Source: Candidatus Geothermincola primus
Lineage (GTDB): Bacteria; Actinomycetota; Geothermincolia; Geothermincolales; Geothermincolaceae
Assembly (NCBI GenBank): GCA_015711725.1
Contig: JACVIX010000008.1
Coordinates: 1-45,479 of the forward strand
Length of the DNA stretch: 45,479 nucleotides
Direction: 5' to 3'
Numbering within the stretch: the stretch's first letter is position 1; each line of letters starts with the position of its first letter. This document shows, one piece after another, positions 16,746-25,178 of the stretch. The notes beneath the pieces were generated by a model. The model searched no databases. It saw only the letters and a program-made list of their open reading frames with translations, and was not told the DNA's origin. Both the position numbers and the translations under genes were made by a program.

Positions 16746-18263
16746 CTATTCCCTAACTCCCCTCAGGTAATCTCTTACCCTCAGATATAAGTCCGGATAT
16801 CTTTCGCGAAACAGATCCTTGAATTTTTCCACAATCTCATCCCTCTTCTCGCCCAATTTCACTAGTAGATCATGGGGAAGATGCTTGCTTTTGAAGATAC
16901 TATCGAAAAAACGCTCCAGAGGTGCTCCCATGAAACCGGGCAACTTCTCCAATAATTTATAAATGCGTATAAAAGTCTTAAAATATCTTCTCACGAAGAA
17001 AAGTTGCTCCCTAGGGAGGGTGGGCTGGTCTATGTATTTGTCCTCGCGGTAATCGTAAACCGGCGAGACGAAACCCTCCCTCACCGCGAGCTCAAAAAGG
17101 GCGGTATCGGGATACGGGTAGTAGATAGGGTTTAGAGATATATCCGCTTTTATCTTCACGTTTAACTTGATCGTATCTAAAACTTTCCCTTTATCTTCAT
17201 AGGGCAATCCCACCATATTGTAAGCCACCGTTTTGATGCCAACCTCACGGCAGGCCTCGAACGCTTTCTCTATCTCTTCCCTCCTCATGTGGCGGTTCAA
17301 AACTTCATTCCTGATATAATCATTGCCGCTCTCCACCCCGAAAAACATCTGGTAGCAGCCGGCGTCTCTCAACATGCGCACGATCTCAGGGGTTACCAGA
17401 TTGGCGCGGTAGTTACAGATAAAGGGCAAATTTATGTGACGCTTATAAAGCTTGGTAAACTCCTCAAGCCATCCCCCTTTCCAGGGCAATATATCATCCC
17501 GGAAATTCAGGTATTCAATCTGAGGGCAAACCGATATTAACTTTTTAAGATATTCGATGGAGTAGGCGGGGCTGTGAAATCTAGAATATTTTTTCTTATT
17601 AGGATAGATATCCCTCATCTTCTTGTTTGAGCAGTAAGTGCAACTATAAGGGCAACCCCTAGAAAGAATCACCACCGCCGTCTTTATCTTGGTGGATATA
17701 AGTTTGGAGAAGTCGAAAATGGCGAAATCAGGCAAGGGGAGAACATCGATGTTCTCCAGAAGCGGGCGCACGGGGTTTCTGATAATCTCTTCTCCCCTTT
17801 TCAACCAAAGGCTCTCCACTTGATGATAATCCTCCCCGGCGTCCATTTTCCTCACTAATTCCATCAACGCCTCTTCCCCCTCGCCCCTGCAAATTATATC
17901 GATTCCCTGAGTTTTAATAACCTCTTCTGGCATAGTGGTGGGATGATAGCTGCCCGATATCACCGGAACATCAAGAACTTCCTTGCACCAAAGGGCGTAT
18001 TCCTTTACCTGAGGATATTCCCTGGTCATGGTTACAAACCCCACTAGATCTGGACTTTGGCTGGCCAGTTGTCTCTGAAATTCTTTCCTCTCAACTGGTT
18101 CAGTTAAATGATAAAGAGAGACTTCGTGCCCATTATCCTTCAACACCGCGGAAAGAGAGGCGACGCCCTCCATATACCAACCTCCCTTTTCCACTCCAAT
18201 TATCCGATGGGTATCAGCATCAACGTTGATCTTAAAATCCGGGTATATAAACAGAATCTTCAA
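16746..18263 (-). CDS. B12-binding domain radical SAM protein
   Basis: A 505-aa protein. Residues 1-150 are a cobalamin-binding-like Rossmann domain (MKILFIYPDF; ...DLVGFVTMTREYP; VPVISGSYHPTTMPEE). It lacks the classical DxHxxG signature in that form, as in many B12-rSAM proteins. The radical SAM core begins near residue 190, with the cluster motif SRGCPYSCTYCSN (CxxxCxxC). FFGVESGND and YNMVGLPYED follow (typical of BchE/P-methylase-like and MiaB-related members). These enzymes methylate or rearrange unactivated carbons; the substrate here is unknown. The start is TTG with AAGG upstream. It is the probable first gene of the operon running down to the rhomboid gene. Confidence 0.88.
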   Translation of the reverse strand: MKILFIYPDFKINVDADTHRIIGVEKGGWYMEGVASLSAVLKDNGHEVSLYHLTEPVERKEFQRQLASQSPDLVGFVTMTREYPQVKEYALWCKEVLDVPVISGSYHPTTMPEEVIKTQGIDIICRGEGEEALMELVRKMDAGEDYHQVESLWLKRGEEIIRNPVRPLLENIDVLPLPDFAIFDFSKLISTKIKTAVVILSRGCPYSCTYCSNKKMRDIYPNKKKYSRFHSPAYSIEYLKKLISVCPQIEYLNFRDDILPWKGGWLEEFTKLYKRHINLPFICNYRANLVTPEIVRMLRDAGCYQMFFGVESGNDYIRNEVLNRHMRREEIEKAFEACREVGIKTVAYNMVGLPYEDKGKVLDTIKLNVKIKADISLNPIYYPYPDTALFELAVREGFVSPVYDYREDKYIDQPTLPREQLFFVRRYFKTFIRIYKLLEKLPGFMGAPLERFFDSIFKSKHLPHDLLVKLGEKRDEIVEKFKDLFRERYPDLYLRVRDYLRGVRE

Positions 18264-18413
18264 TGGCGCTACCTTCTTCTTAATGTAAATCTGTGTACTT
18301 TATCATACACCATCCCTAAATGGAAAATAATTTCTTTCCCTACCATAATACCGGTAATTAAGATAAAGAATAAACAATCCGACGTGTCTTGTGTCGAGGA
18401 AGATAAAAAATGG

Positions 18414-19583
18414 TTACTTGAATCTGGAGAGGGAGAAGGGGGAGATGTCAATGCTCGTCTCTCCATCTAATACCAGCTCCGCTATTAATTTCCCGGTTAT
18501 TGGCGCTAGGCATATCCCGTCGCCAGAATGTCCGGTTGCTAGGTAAAATCCTTTAATCCCCTTGACTCCTCCAAGGATAGGCAAGCCGTCCGGGGAGTAA
18601 GGCCTCAAGCCCGCAAAGCTCCTGATTACATCGAGATCCTCTATTTTAGGAAGATAGGTTATGGCATTTTTGGCTATGGCATTGATAGCTTCCGGGGTGG
18701 TGGAGGTATCCATTCCTACGAACTCCCTGGTGCTCCCCAATAGAATGTTTCCGCTCTTGGTCTGCTCCGCGGTGAATCCCAAGCCTAACCTTCTCCCCTC
18801 CTCCGATTTGGGCATGATTTCCTCAAGATTTTGCTTCATCCCCAAATATTCCATATCGGAGATTACTTTACCAAGCATAGGCGCAACGGGTTCCGTGACG
18901 ATTATCTGCCCTTTCCGAGGCATCACTGGAACATCTATAATAGCCATCTTACCTATCTGATTCGAACCGATGCCCGCTGCGCAGACCACCCTCCTGGTAT
19001 GTACCGATCCCAAACTGGTTTTCAGCTCTCTAACCCGGTCGTTGGCGATAACTATATTCTCTACCCTGCATTTCTTTAAAATAGTAGTGCCCATATCTTG
19101 CGCTTTCTTCGCCAAGCCCAGAGTCAAAGCTATGGGGTTTACCTGGGCATCATCTTTACAGTGGGAAGCCCCTACTATCTGGTCGGAACAACCGACAAGG
19201 GTATTTTTAACTTCAGTGGCATTGAGTATTTCCACATCCAATCCAGCGGATTTCATCTTCTTTGCATATGATTTAAGCGCCTTCAATTCTTCTGTTGATT
19301 TAGCTAGAACCAGCCCCCCACAACGATTGAACTCTATGTCAATATCCAGATCCTTCTCTAGCTCAGCAAATAGATTTATGCTCTCTCTTGCGAGATCTAA
19401 TTGGGGACCCGGCTTTTTAGACTGCAAAAAAAGGAACCCATCACATGCTCCCGACGCTCCACTGGCCAAATCCTCCGCCTCGATTAGCAATACCTCGGCT
19501 CCCTCTTTGGAAAGATAATATGCTGTCGCAGCGCCTATCACGCCTCCACCGATAACCGCGACTTCAGCACTAAGTACCTCCAT
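18414..19583 (-). CDS. DAO-family FAD-dependent oxidoreductase (HcnC / D-amino-acid-dehydrogenase-like subunit)
   Basis: A protein of about 389 aa with the N-terminal dinucleotide motif VAVIGGGVIGAATAYYLSKEGAEVLLIEAEDLASGASG and a C-terminal DAO signature: SFAGLRPYSPDGLPILGG and FYLATGHSGDGICLAP. Members oxidise amino acids, sarcosine, hydroxyproline, opines or glycine. The ORF track opens 6 codons upstream at 19601, but GGAGGAG directly precedes the ATG at 19583, so that is the start. It lies 10 nt after the ferredoxin-BFD gene. Together with the FAD/NAD and [2Fe-2S] genes it matches the heteromeric HcnABC/OoxAB/hydroxyproline-dehydrogenase type, in which this subunit carries the substrate-oxidising flavin. 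The substrate is not determined. Confidence 0.85.
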   Translation of the reverse strand: MEVLSAEVAVIGGGVIGAATAYYLSKEGAEVLLIEAEDLASGASGACDGFLFLQSKKPGPQLDLARESINLFAELEKDLDIDIEFNRCGGLVLAKSTEELKALKSYAKKMKSAGLDVEILNATEVKNTLVGCSDQIVGASHCKDDAQVNPIALTLGLAKKAQDMGTTILKKCRVENIVIANDRVRELKTSLGSVHTRRVVCAAGIGSNQIGKMAIIDVPVMPRKGQIIVTEPVAPMLGKVISDMEYLGMKQNLEEIMPKSEEGRRLGLGFTAEQTKSGNILLGSTREFVGMDTSTTPEAINAIAKNAITYLPKIEDLDVIRSFAGLRPYSPDGLPILGGVKGIKGFYLATGHSGDGICLAPITGKLIAELVLDGETSIDISPFSLSRFK

Positions 19584-19593
19584 ATCTCCTCCT

Positions 19594-20313
19594 CTAACCA
19601 AAAAGTTCTCTCAATTTTATCGGTCGTACAGGGGGTCTCGCTTTAGGATGCCCCAACTCACCCACCGTCATTCCCGTAATGTTTGATAGCTCTGAAAACA
19701 TAAGTTCACTGCATGCCTTACCTTGGCAAAGGCCCAATCCTACACGGGAAAACCTCCTTAAATTTGGGGCAAAGACAATTCCCATCTTCGCTAGGGTTCG
19801 GAGCTCGGACAAGAGTACCTCCTCGCACCGACATATCTGAAAGTCGGTAAAGCTCTCCCTTTCTCCCTCAACTAATTCCGGTTCAGAATCATCCGTTTTC
19901 CGAATCAAGATGTTTCTTGCCGCAAGGCCAATTGCCCTACTTACCTCCACAGATATCAGCGCGGTTCCGTTTTCTGATTTAGTATTCTTTACCCTTTTGA
20001 CTATTCCCTGCCCCACTTCTCTTCCATTGTAATCTAGAACGCTTGCCAGCTCTCCCTTCCTGGGCAGAGGAAGGAACTCATAGGGTAGGGTTATGGTCAT
20101 CTTGTCGCTACCCTCTTCCTCTTCCACCAGGTAAATACATAAACCGGGACATACCGCGACGCATTTGGCGCAACCGTCGCACCTCTCTTCATAATAGCGG
20201 GGCGTACGTGTTATGGGGGAGCCCACTTCAATGGCTTTATGCGGGCATATCTCTTCACAGGGATTGCAGGGTATATCCTGGAAACAATCTATCAATATGT
20301 ATTTTCTTTTCAC
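19594..20313 (-). CDS. Ferredoxin-BFD iron-sulfur protein
   Basis: A 239-aa protein with two Fe-S parts. The N-terminus has two Cys clusters: CFQDIPCNPCEEICPHKAI (imperfect) and CDGCAKCVAVCPGLCIY. A middle beta-rich region of about 80 residues follows. The C-terminus is a BFD-like [2Fe-2S] domain with ICRCEEV and GLCQGKAC. In HcnB/OoxA-type FAD/NAD subunits the BFD domain is fused to the flavoprotein; here it is fused to a ferredoxin instead. It probably passes electrons between the oxidase flavins and a cellular carrier. It is 28 nt from the FAD/NAD gene and 10 nt from the DAO gene, within one operon. Confidence 0.8.
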   Translation of the reverse strand: MKRKYILIDCFQDIPCNPCEEICPHKAIEVGSPITRTPRYYEERCDGCAKCVAVCPGLCIYLVEEEEGSDKMTITLPYEFLPLPRKGELASVLDYNGREVGQGIVKRVKNTKSENGTALISVEVSRAIGLAARNILIRKTDDSEPELVEGERESFTDFQICRCEEVLLSELRTLAKMGIVFAPNLRRFSRVGLGLCQGKACSELMFSELSNITGMTVGELGHPKARPPVRPIKLRELFG

Positions 20314-20341
20314 TCGTCCCTCGGCCTCTATCTTTATTTTT

Positions 20342-21424
20342 TCATACTGTCAAATTTCTTTCCTCAGATGATCTTTGGTCTTCTCCCACCTCTTTACCAG
20401 AAATAGCCCGCAACTCCCTTAGCCTCTCTAGGATCTCCTTCCTTTTGTTTTGAGCTTTCCCTTTGGCGATCAATCCTAGATCAACGCATGCGGAGATTCC
20501 CGCCAACCTTCCCTCTTCCATGGCGATACTGGCTTCTTCTACCCCGCTTACGTCCCCGGCAACATATACATTCGGACAGCTAGTTCGCATGTTTTCGTCG
20601 TGACGAACGACCCACCCACCTAAGCGAAGATTATATTCCAGTTCGCATCCTCTCATGAGAGGCAGTTCCACCAATGGTGACATTCCCACCGCCAGGCAGA
20701 TTCCGTCCACCTTATATCTAAAGACGCGACCAGTCTGCATGTCTTCCACTAAAACAGCGCGGACGCAATCATCGCCTTCAGCTCGTACAACCCTGTGCCT
20801 CAATAAAATTTTTATACCTAGTTTACGTAATTTATCTCGGTGCACCTGGTATCCCTTTACCTTGTCGTCAACTTCTATAATACAGGCTATGGAGGCGCCC
20901 GCCTGCACAAGTTGATAGGCGACGATGAGTCCCACATTGCCCGAGCCCACCATAGCTATCCTTCTTCCGGGTAGAACCCGATGCACATTCATCAGGGTTT
21001 GAGCTCCTCCCGCTCCCATCACCCCTGGAAGGGTCCAGCCGGGAAAGGCCAGTGGTTTCTCCACCGCTCCCGTGGCTATGATGGTGGCCTTGCTTTTCAG
21101 CAGGTATATCTTTTTTGGATCTCTTACCAGAATGGAGCCATCTTGAAAGAAAGCCGCTGCTAGTGAGTTAAGGCGGATCTCCACCTGTTTTTCCTCGCAC
21201 TTTTCCACTAGCTCCTCGCCTATCTGAAAGCCCCTCTTCCCAGCGCCATGATGATGGGATCCAAAAAATTTATGCACCTGCTTTAATAGCTGTCCACCAC
21301 CACGATGGTTTTCATCCAGAACCAGAGGATCGCATTTATGGGAAACGGCTTCAAGAGCAGCACAAAGTCCGGCGGGACCCGCTCCTATGACCACCAGGTC
21401 TCTCTCTTCGCAGGTATAACTCAT
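20342..21424 (-). CDS. FAD/NAD(P)-binding oxidoreductase (HcnB/OoxA-like, lacking BFD domain)
   Basis: A protein of about 360 aa. The first dinucleotide fold is DLVVIGAGPAGLCAALEA, the second is RRIAMVGSGNVGLIVAYQL, and the C-terminal FAD motif is CPNVYVAGDVSGVEEASIAM. ATGAVEKPLAFPGWTLPGVM is characteristic of the HcnB/opine-oxidase alpha family. The ORF track starts at 21478, but that extension overlaps the [2Fe-2S] gene. The ATG at 21424 (MSYTCEERDL), 2 nt after that gene's stop, is preferred. The usual C-terminal BFD domain is absent and is found in the next gene. Confidence 0.86.
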   Translation of the reverse strand: MSYTCEERDLVVIGAGPAGLCAALEAVSHKCDPLVLDENHRGGGQLLKQVHKFFGSHHHGAGKRGFQIGEELVEKCEEKQVEIRLNSLAAAFFQDGSILVRDPKKIYLLKSKATIIATGAVEKPLAFPGWTLPGVMGAGGAQTLMNVHRVLPGRRIAMVGSGNVGLIVAYQLVQAGASIACIIEVDDKVKGYQVHRDKLRKLGIKILLRHRVVRAEGDDCVRAVLVEDMQTGRVFRYKVDGICLAVGMSPLVELPLMRGCELEYNLRLGGWVVRHDENMRTSCPNVYVAGDVSGVEEASIAMEEGRLAGISACVDLGLIAKGKAQNKRKEILERLRELRAISGKEVGEDQRSSEERNLTV

Positions 21425-21426
21425 TT

Positions 21427-21720
21427 CTATAAATCGGGCACGCGGATGCTCATGCCTTCCTTTACAGGAGTGACACAAGCCTTGACCCGTGGGATTCCGT
21501 CGATCTCCACCTCACAGTCGGTACAGCGACCGATAAAGCAGAAGGGACCTCGGGGCTCATGGAATCTCTTCGTCAACTTATAAGCTCGCACTCCCGCTGC
21601 CCATAATGCGGATGCCACTGGCTCTCCGAGATATCCCTCGTGTGGACGCCCATTGATATAAATTGTTACCTTAGGGCTTTTATTTATTTTTCCTAAAATA
21701 GGGTGCTCATATATATACAT
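21427..21720 (-). CDS. [2Fe-2S] ferredoxin-like subunit (HcnA-like)
   Basis: A 97-aa protein matching the Fer2_4 family. VTIYINGRPHEGYLGEPVA forms the beta-grasp start, and PRGPFCFIGRCTDCEVEIDG supplies three cysteines (CxxxxCxxC) with the fourth in VKACVTPV. Such small proteins are the gamma subunit of the hydrogen cyanide synthase, D-hydroxyproline dehydrogenase and sarcosine oxidase complexes. It is the first gene of the four-gene set and is followed within 2 nt by the FAD/NAD subunit. The ATG at 21720 is 35 nt from the end of the phosphoesterase gene, which is transcribed in the same direction toward lower coordinates. Confidence 0.88.
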   Translation of the reverse strand: MYIYEHPILGKINKSPKVTIYINGRPHEGYLGEPVASALWAAGVRAYKLTKRFHEPRGPFCFIGRCTDCEVEIDGIPRVKACVTPVKEGMSIRVPDL

Positions 21721-21755
21721 GATTGCGCCTAGTTTTGTCCTTCACTGGCTCCATC

Positions 21756-24700
21756 TCAATCTTCCACCTGGGTGATTCTCACCGTTTTGCTGGCAAGAGA
21801 GCCAATGGTGACCCTCAATTGGAAATTAAGTCTATCTGGATGTTCAGGGACTTCGCTTACCAAGTAGGAGTCCGCTCCGTAGACCTCGTAATGATAGCCC
21901 AGGCCAGGCCGAGGCATGAAGAACTCCAACTCGCACTGGCTAAAAGCCTTTTCCAATTTATTGGTTATATCGCACCAAACATCGGTATCTCCACCACTCC
22001 AATCACCATTGTTGGAGAAGATATACTGTACGGATGTCTTGTTGAGTTTGGAGAGGTCGGTATTGCCTCCTATGTTCACTCCCTCATAATAGGGATAAGA
22101 GTAATATACCCCGTTCAAGTACTTATAGCTATGGGAAACTAGATTCCAGCCTGAGAATTCGGCTATCTTAAACCCAGGATAACGATTGCTAACACCATCC
22201 TTTTGAATGGCCACACTGGTAGCGTTGGGGAAGATGGTCTTTCCTCCACCCATAGCCCAGGCCAGCTCATGGTATTGGTCCACATGGTCGTGTCCGCTCA
22301 TTACCATGTTCACTTTATATTCAGAGCAGAGTCGCTGCACGGCCATTCTGCCTTTACCGTACTGTCCCAACACAATTATTCCGAAGTAATCGGAGGGCTT
22401 CCACATGCCATCAACTGTGGGATCATGATGCATGAACAATCCTTTGAAAGAGCTGTCTTGATGCGCCGCCAGGTCATCACGCAGCCAACCTAATTGATCG
22501 GTATATGTGCTGGGATCTGGGGCGATGCGATAACAATCATTGCAGCTCTCCGCCAGGAACCATGTAGTGGCGTTGCTCAGCGCGCCGAACACGCAATGGC
22601 CATCCGTCCATTTCCCCCGGTAGTTGAAGTACATGGGGCGCTCGGCGATAACCGGAAGGGTGGATTCAAGCTTGATGGAGATGTCCCCCCGCTCTGGGCA
22701 GTCCCTGTGAACATGGATAGTATATCTACTTCTGGGTTGAACCACGTGTGTCTTCAAGTAATTATTGCCATTGCTCATCATATAATTTACATTTAACGTC
22801 GCCGCTCCGTCGTTGGGATTCTGTATGGTTAAATACTCCTCAAAACCATATCCGGTATATCCTTCAGCGAAATACCAATTGGTGGCTGCCCCGTTCACGC
22901 CCATCACGCAATGTCCCCCATTCCAGCTTCCCCGGTAGTTGAAGTACATGGGTCGCTCGGCGATAACCGGCAGTGTGGAGTCAAGCTTGATGGAAAGCTC
23001 CCCCTTCTCCGGGCAATCGGTGTTTACCGAGATACTGTAACGGCTTTTTGCCGGCACTAGGTGAGACTTACTATAATTATGACCGTTAGCCATCATGTAA
23101 TTAACCGTCAAGGGGGTATCGCTGTCATTGGGATTCTGTATTGTTAAGTACTCCACGAAATCTTTCGCGGTATATCCTTCCGCGAAATACCAATTGGTGG
23201 CGGAGTGGGTGGCGCCGGCCACGCAGTGCCCCCCACTCCATGCCCCACCATACCTGAAGTACATGGGTCGCTCGGCGATAACCGGCAGTGTGGAGTCAAG
23301 CTTGATGGACACGTCCCCGCCTTCTGGGCAATCCTGGTTTACCATAATGCTATATCTGCTTTTCCCAGGCACGATGTGAGACCTGGTATATACATGGCCA
23401 TTGCTCATCATGTAAGTAACGTTTACCTCGGCCGACCCCGTCTGGGGATTCTCTAGGGATAGGTACTCATGAAAGTTAGAATCGGTTCTTCCCTCAGCGA
23501 AATACCAGGTGGTGGAAGGATTAACCGAGCCCAGCACGCAATGGCCCCCATTCCAGGACATATCGTAATCGAAATACATAGGTCGTTCGCAGATAACCGG
23601 CATGCTGGAATCCACCCGGACAGAAAATTCCCCTTTCTCCGGGCAATCCCTATTTACATTTATGGTATACCTGCTTTTTGGTTGGGCCAAGTGTTCCTTG
23701 AGGTAAAGATGGCCATTATACATCATGTATGTTACGTATATGGTTACCGCCGCGTCATTGGGGTTCTGAATGGTGATATATTCCTCGAAAAAGTCATTTG
23801 TATCGCCCCCGGAGCGAACCTGCCCCTGCCAGGCTCCAGGAGCCAGAACCCCAGCCAAGTTGCTATACCAGGGCTGTTCCAGCTTCCTCATCTCCTGAGG
23901 CCAGTCCATGGTGTTTATCGCCGTATAGTGGTGATTGCCATAGTCGAATGAATAGAATAGAGGGCCGAAGGTCTTAGTCCACCAGTCATATCCGTCGTCC
24001 ACGGTGTCGTAATAGCCATCGTGATTTCCCATGACCATAAAAACCGGTACCTTCAGAGCTTGAAGTTCCTCGTACAAGAACGAATACTCATATTCGTACT
24101 CACTAGATCCCCCTCGAGGTTGCCCATCGTTGGGAGGCCACTGGCTAGGCAGATAACGTTGGCCGAAGATAGAATCGCCGGTAATAACTAGGATATCGGG
24201 GTTGAGAAAGTTTACTACACTTATTGCCTTCTTTAAATACTTAGCGTCGTGCAATGCCCTGTCATGCAGGCTGCTATACTCCACCAGTGGATTTCCATAA
24301 GTTATATCGTAGACATGAATGTCGGTCATCTGAACTATACGGTAGTTGGGGTTCCAGTCGTTGACCACCGAGAGGCAATGTGGCTGTCTGTCCACTACCT
24401 CCAGGTCATCCGCCTCCACCTTTACCTCTAGGTCATAAAGATCGGGAGGGATTTCCGAAGGTATCTCCACCGTAACTTTATACACCTCGTAAACCGACCG
24501 CCCGGATCCTTGAGGCCAGCGTTGGCTCATTCCGAAATCCACGCTCAGGATTGGAAGATCCGCGGTAAAAGGCGTGTAATCGTTTGAGCCCGAGATGCTC
24601 ACTTCCCAGTTATCAACGTCAGAAGGCAGCGGGATTGAAGGATTATCCTGACGGAAATCGAACTCAAGGGTAAAATTGGAGCCGGTTTTCGATAATTGGG

Positions 24701-24869
24701 GGAACCCGAATGTGGGGTAGATTAATTTGGTAATGCGCGGCACCACCGCCGCCTCCGCTCTTTCTTCTTCTGCTACTGGCATTATCATCAATGAAGTGAT
24801 AAGAAAAACCGCCAATAGGTAGATAGCGCGGAAACATAACGACCTTCTCTTATCTTTGTTTTTCCACAT
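21756..24869 (-). CDS. Secreted calcineurin-like metallophosphoesterase with four inserted beta-repeat modules
   Basis: A protein of about 1037 aa. A signal peptide (basic WKNKDKRR, then IYLLAVFLITSLMIM and cleavage near ERAEA) leads into an Ig-like region. The phosphoesterase motifs follow: VQMTDIHVYD, ILVITGDSI and VMGNHDGYY. After NHHYTAINTMDW the catalytic domain is interrupted by four 105-aa repeats. It then resumes with QLGWLRDDLAAH, LFMHHDP and VMSGHDHVDQ, giving a complete di-metal site (D..H, GD, GNHD, HH, GHDH). The C-terminus is another beta domain. The ORF track begins 51 codons upstream. The ATG at 24869 has AGGAG upstream and starts the signal peptide, and a promoter-like sequence lies inside the rejected extension. 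The substrate is unknown; extracellular nucleotides or phosphoesters are plausible. Confidence 0.86.
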   Translation of the reverse strand: MWKNKDKRRSLCFRAIYLLAVFLITSLMIMPVAEEERAEAAVVPRITKLIYPTFGFPQLSKTGSNFTLEFDFRQDNPSIPLPSDVDNWEVSISGSNDYTPFTADLPILSVDFGMSQRWPQGSGRSVYEVYKVTVEIPSEIPPDLYDLEVKVEADDLEVVDRQPHCLSVVNDWNPNYRIVQMTDIHVYDITYGNPLVEYSSLHDRALHDAKYLKKAISVVNFLNPDILVITGDSIFGQRYLPSQWPPNDGQPRGGSSEYEYEYSFLYEELQALKVPVFMVMGNHDGYYDTVDDGYDWWTKTFGPLFYSFDYGNHHYTAINTMDWPQEMRKLEQPWYSNLAGVLAPGAWQGQVRSGGDTNDFFEEYITIQNPNDAAVTIYVTYMMYNGHLYLKEHLAQPKSRYTINVNRDCPEKGEFSVRVDSSMPVICERPMYFDYDMSWNGGHCVLGSVNPSTTWYFAEGRTDSNFHEYLSLENPQTGSAEVNVTYMMSNGHVYTRSHIVPGKSRYSIMVNQDCPEGGDVSIKLDSTLPVIAERPMYFRYGGAWSGGHCVAGATHSATNWYFAEGYTAKDFVEYLTIQNPNDSDTPLTVNYMMANGHNYSKSHLVPAKSRYSISVNTDCPEKGELSIKLDSTLPVIAERPMYFNYRGSWNGGHCVMGVNGAATNWYFAEGYTGYGFEEYLTIQNPNDGAATLNVNYMMSNGNNYLKTHVVQPRSRYTIHVHRDCPERGDISIKLESTLPVIAERPMYFNYRGKWTDGHCVFGALSNATTWFLAESCNDCYRIAPDPSTYTDQLGWLRDDLAAHQDSSFKGLFMHHDPTVDGMWKPSDYFGIIVLGQYGKGRMAVQRLCSEYKVNMVMSGHDHVDQYHELAWAMGGGKTIFPNATSVAIQKDGVSNRYPGFKIAEFSGWNLVSHSYKYLNGVYYSYPYYEGVNIGGNTDLSKLNKTSVQYIFSNNGDWSGGDTDVWCDITNKLEKAFSQCELEFFMPRPGLGYHYEVYGADSYLVSEVPEHPDRLNFQLRVTIGSLASKTVRITQVED
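22530..23789 (-). repeat. Four tandem 315-bp coding repeats
   Basis: Four units of exactly 315 bp (105 aa) are in register. Matching landmarks at 22641, 22956, 23271 and 23586 are each 315 bp apart. Each unit starts near F-x-EY-(I/L)-(T/S)-(I/L)-(Q/E)-NP, contains a (M)MxNGHxY segment, SRY(T/S)I, CPE(K/G/R)G and ERPMYF, and ends with a W(Y/F)(F/L)AE motif. The WYFAEG-type repeat is a beta-sandwich-like surface module that I know from actinobacterial OPB41/Geothermincolia proteins. The ERPMYF / cggcgataaccgg portion is the best conserved at DNA level. Confidence 0.85.
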
Positions 24870-25178
24870 GTCCCTCACTCCTCTGACTGCCCTGGAAAAT
24901 ACTTTTAAAAAACGTAGCCTCCCTGCGGAATCTAACCACATCATGGGATTGGCCATCGCTTGTTTATATTTTAATATTAATCCAGGCGCAATGTCATCTC
25001 CCATGGGAATATTCAAAATCATCAGTTTTCCAAAGGTTTCGGAAAAATCGTAAGACTGCCAGTTCCAAAATTGTTTAAAATATATTCAAGTATCTATTAC
25101 TCAAATATAATGGATTAAGCCGGAGATACATCAATCCTGCGTTATCTTGCGTTAGAAAGAACAAGAGGTAGTATAGAA
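24870..25178. other. Divergent intergenic region between phosphoesterase and DUF1015 genes
   Basis: Once the phosphoesterase start is corrected, this 309-bp stretch holds no gene. The ORF track's 51-codon extension into it (MILNIPMGDD...) has no signal or family match. It contains a minus-strand promoter candidate at 24963-24991. For the plus strand there is a perfect TATAAT at 25106-25111 without a convincing -35, about 68 nt before the GTG of the DUF1015 gene. Confidence 0.5.
24963..24991 (-). promoter_or_regulatory. Candidate promoter of the phosphoesterase gene
   Basis: On the minus strand, TTGCGC (91-86 of 24900s) is followed by a 17-bp AT-rich spacer and TATAAA. The -10 is 5 of 6 and the -35 only 3 of 6 to consensus. 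Its position about 95 nt upstream of the ATG at 24869 supports the shorter start choice for that gene. Confidence 0.35.

Noticed and set aside
22530-23789. The 315-bp periodic block as a CRISPR array or intergenic repeat
   Set aside because: Units are coding throughout, much longer than CRISPR repeats, with no spacers.
22203-23951. Several plus-strand ORFs opposite the phosphoesterase
   Set aside because: They are antisense shadows of the repeat-containing gene. Their own repetition follows from the 315-bp period.
24870-25022. N-terminal extension of the phosphoesterase in the ORF track
   Set aside because: The signal peptide starts at the ATG at 24869, which has AGGAG upstream. The extension would bury the signal sequence and contains a promoter-like element.
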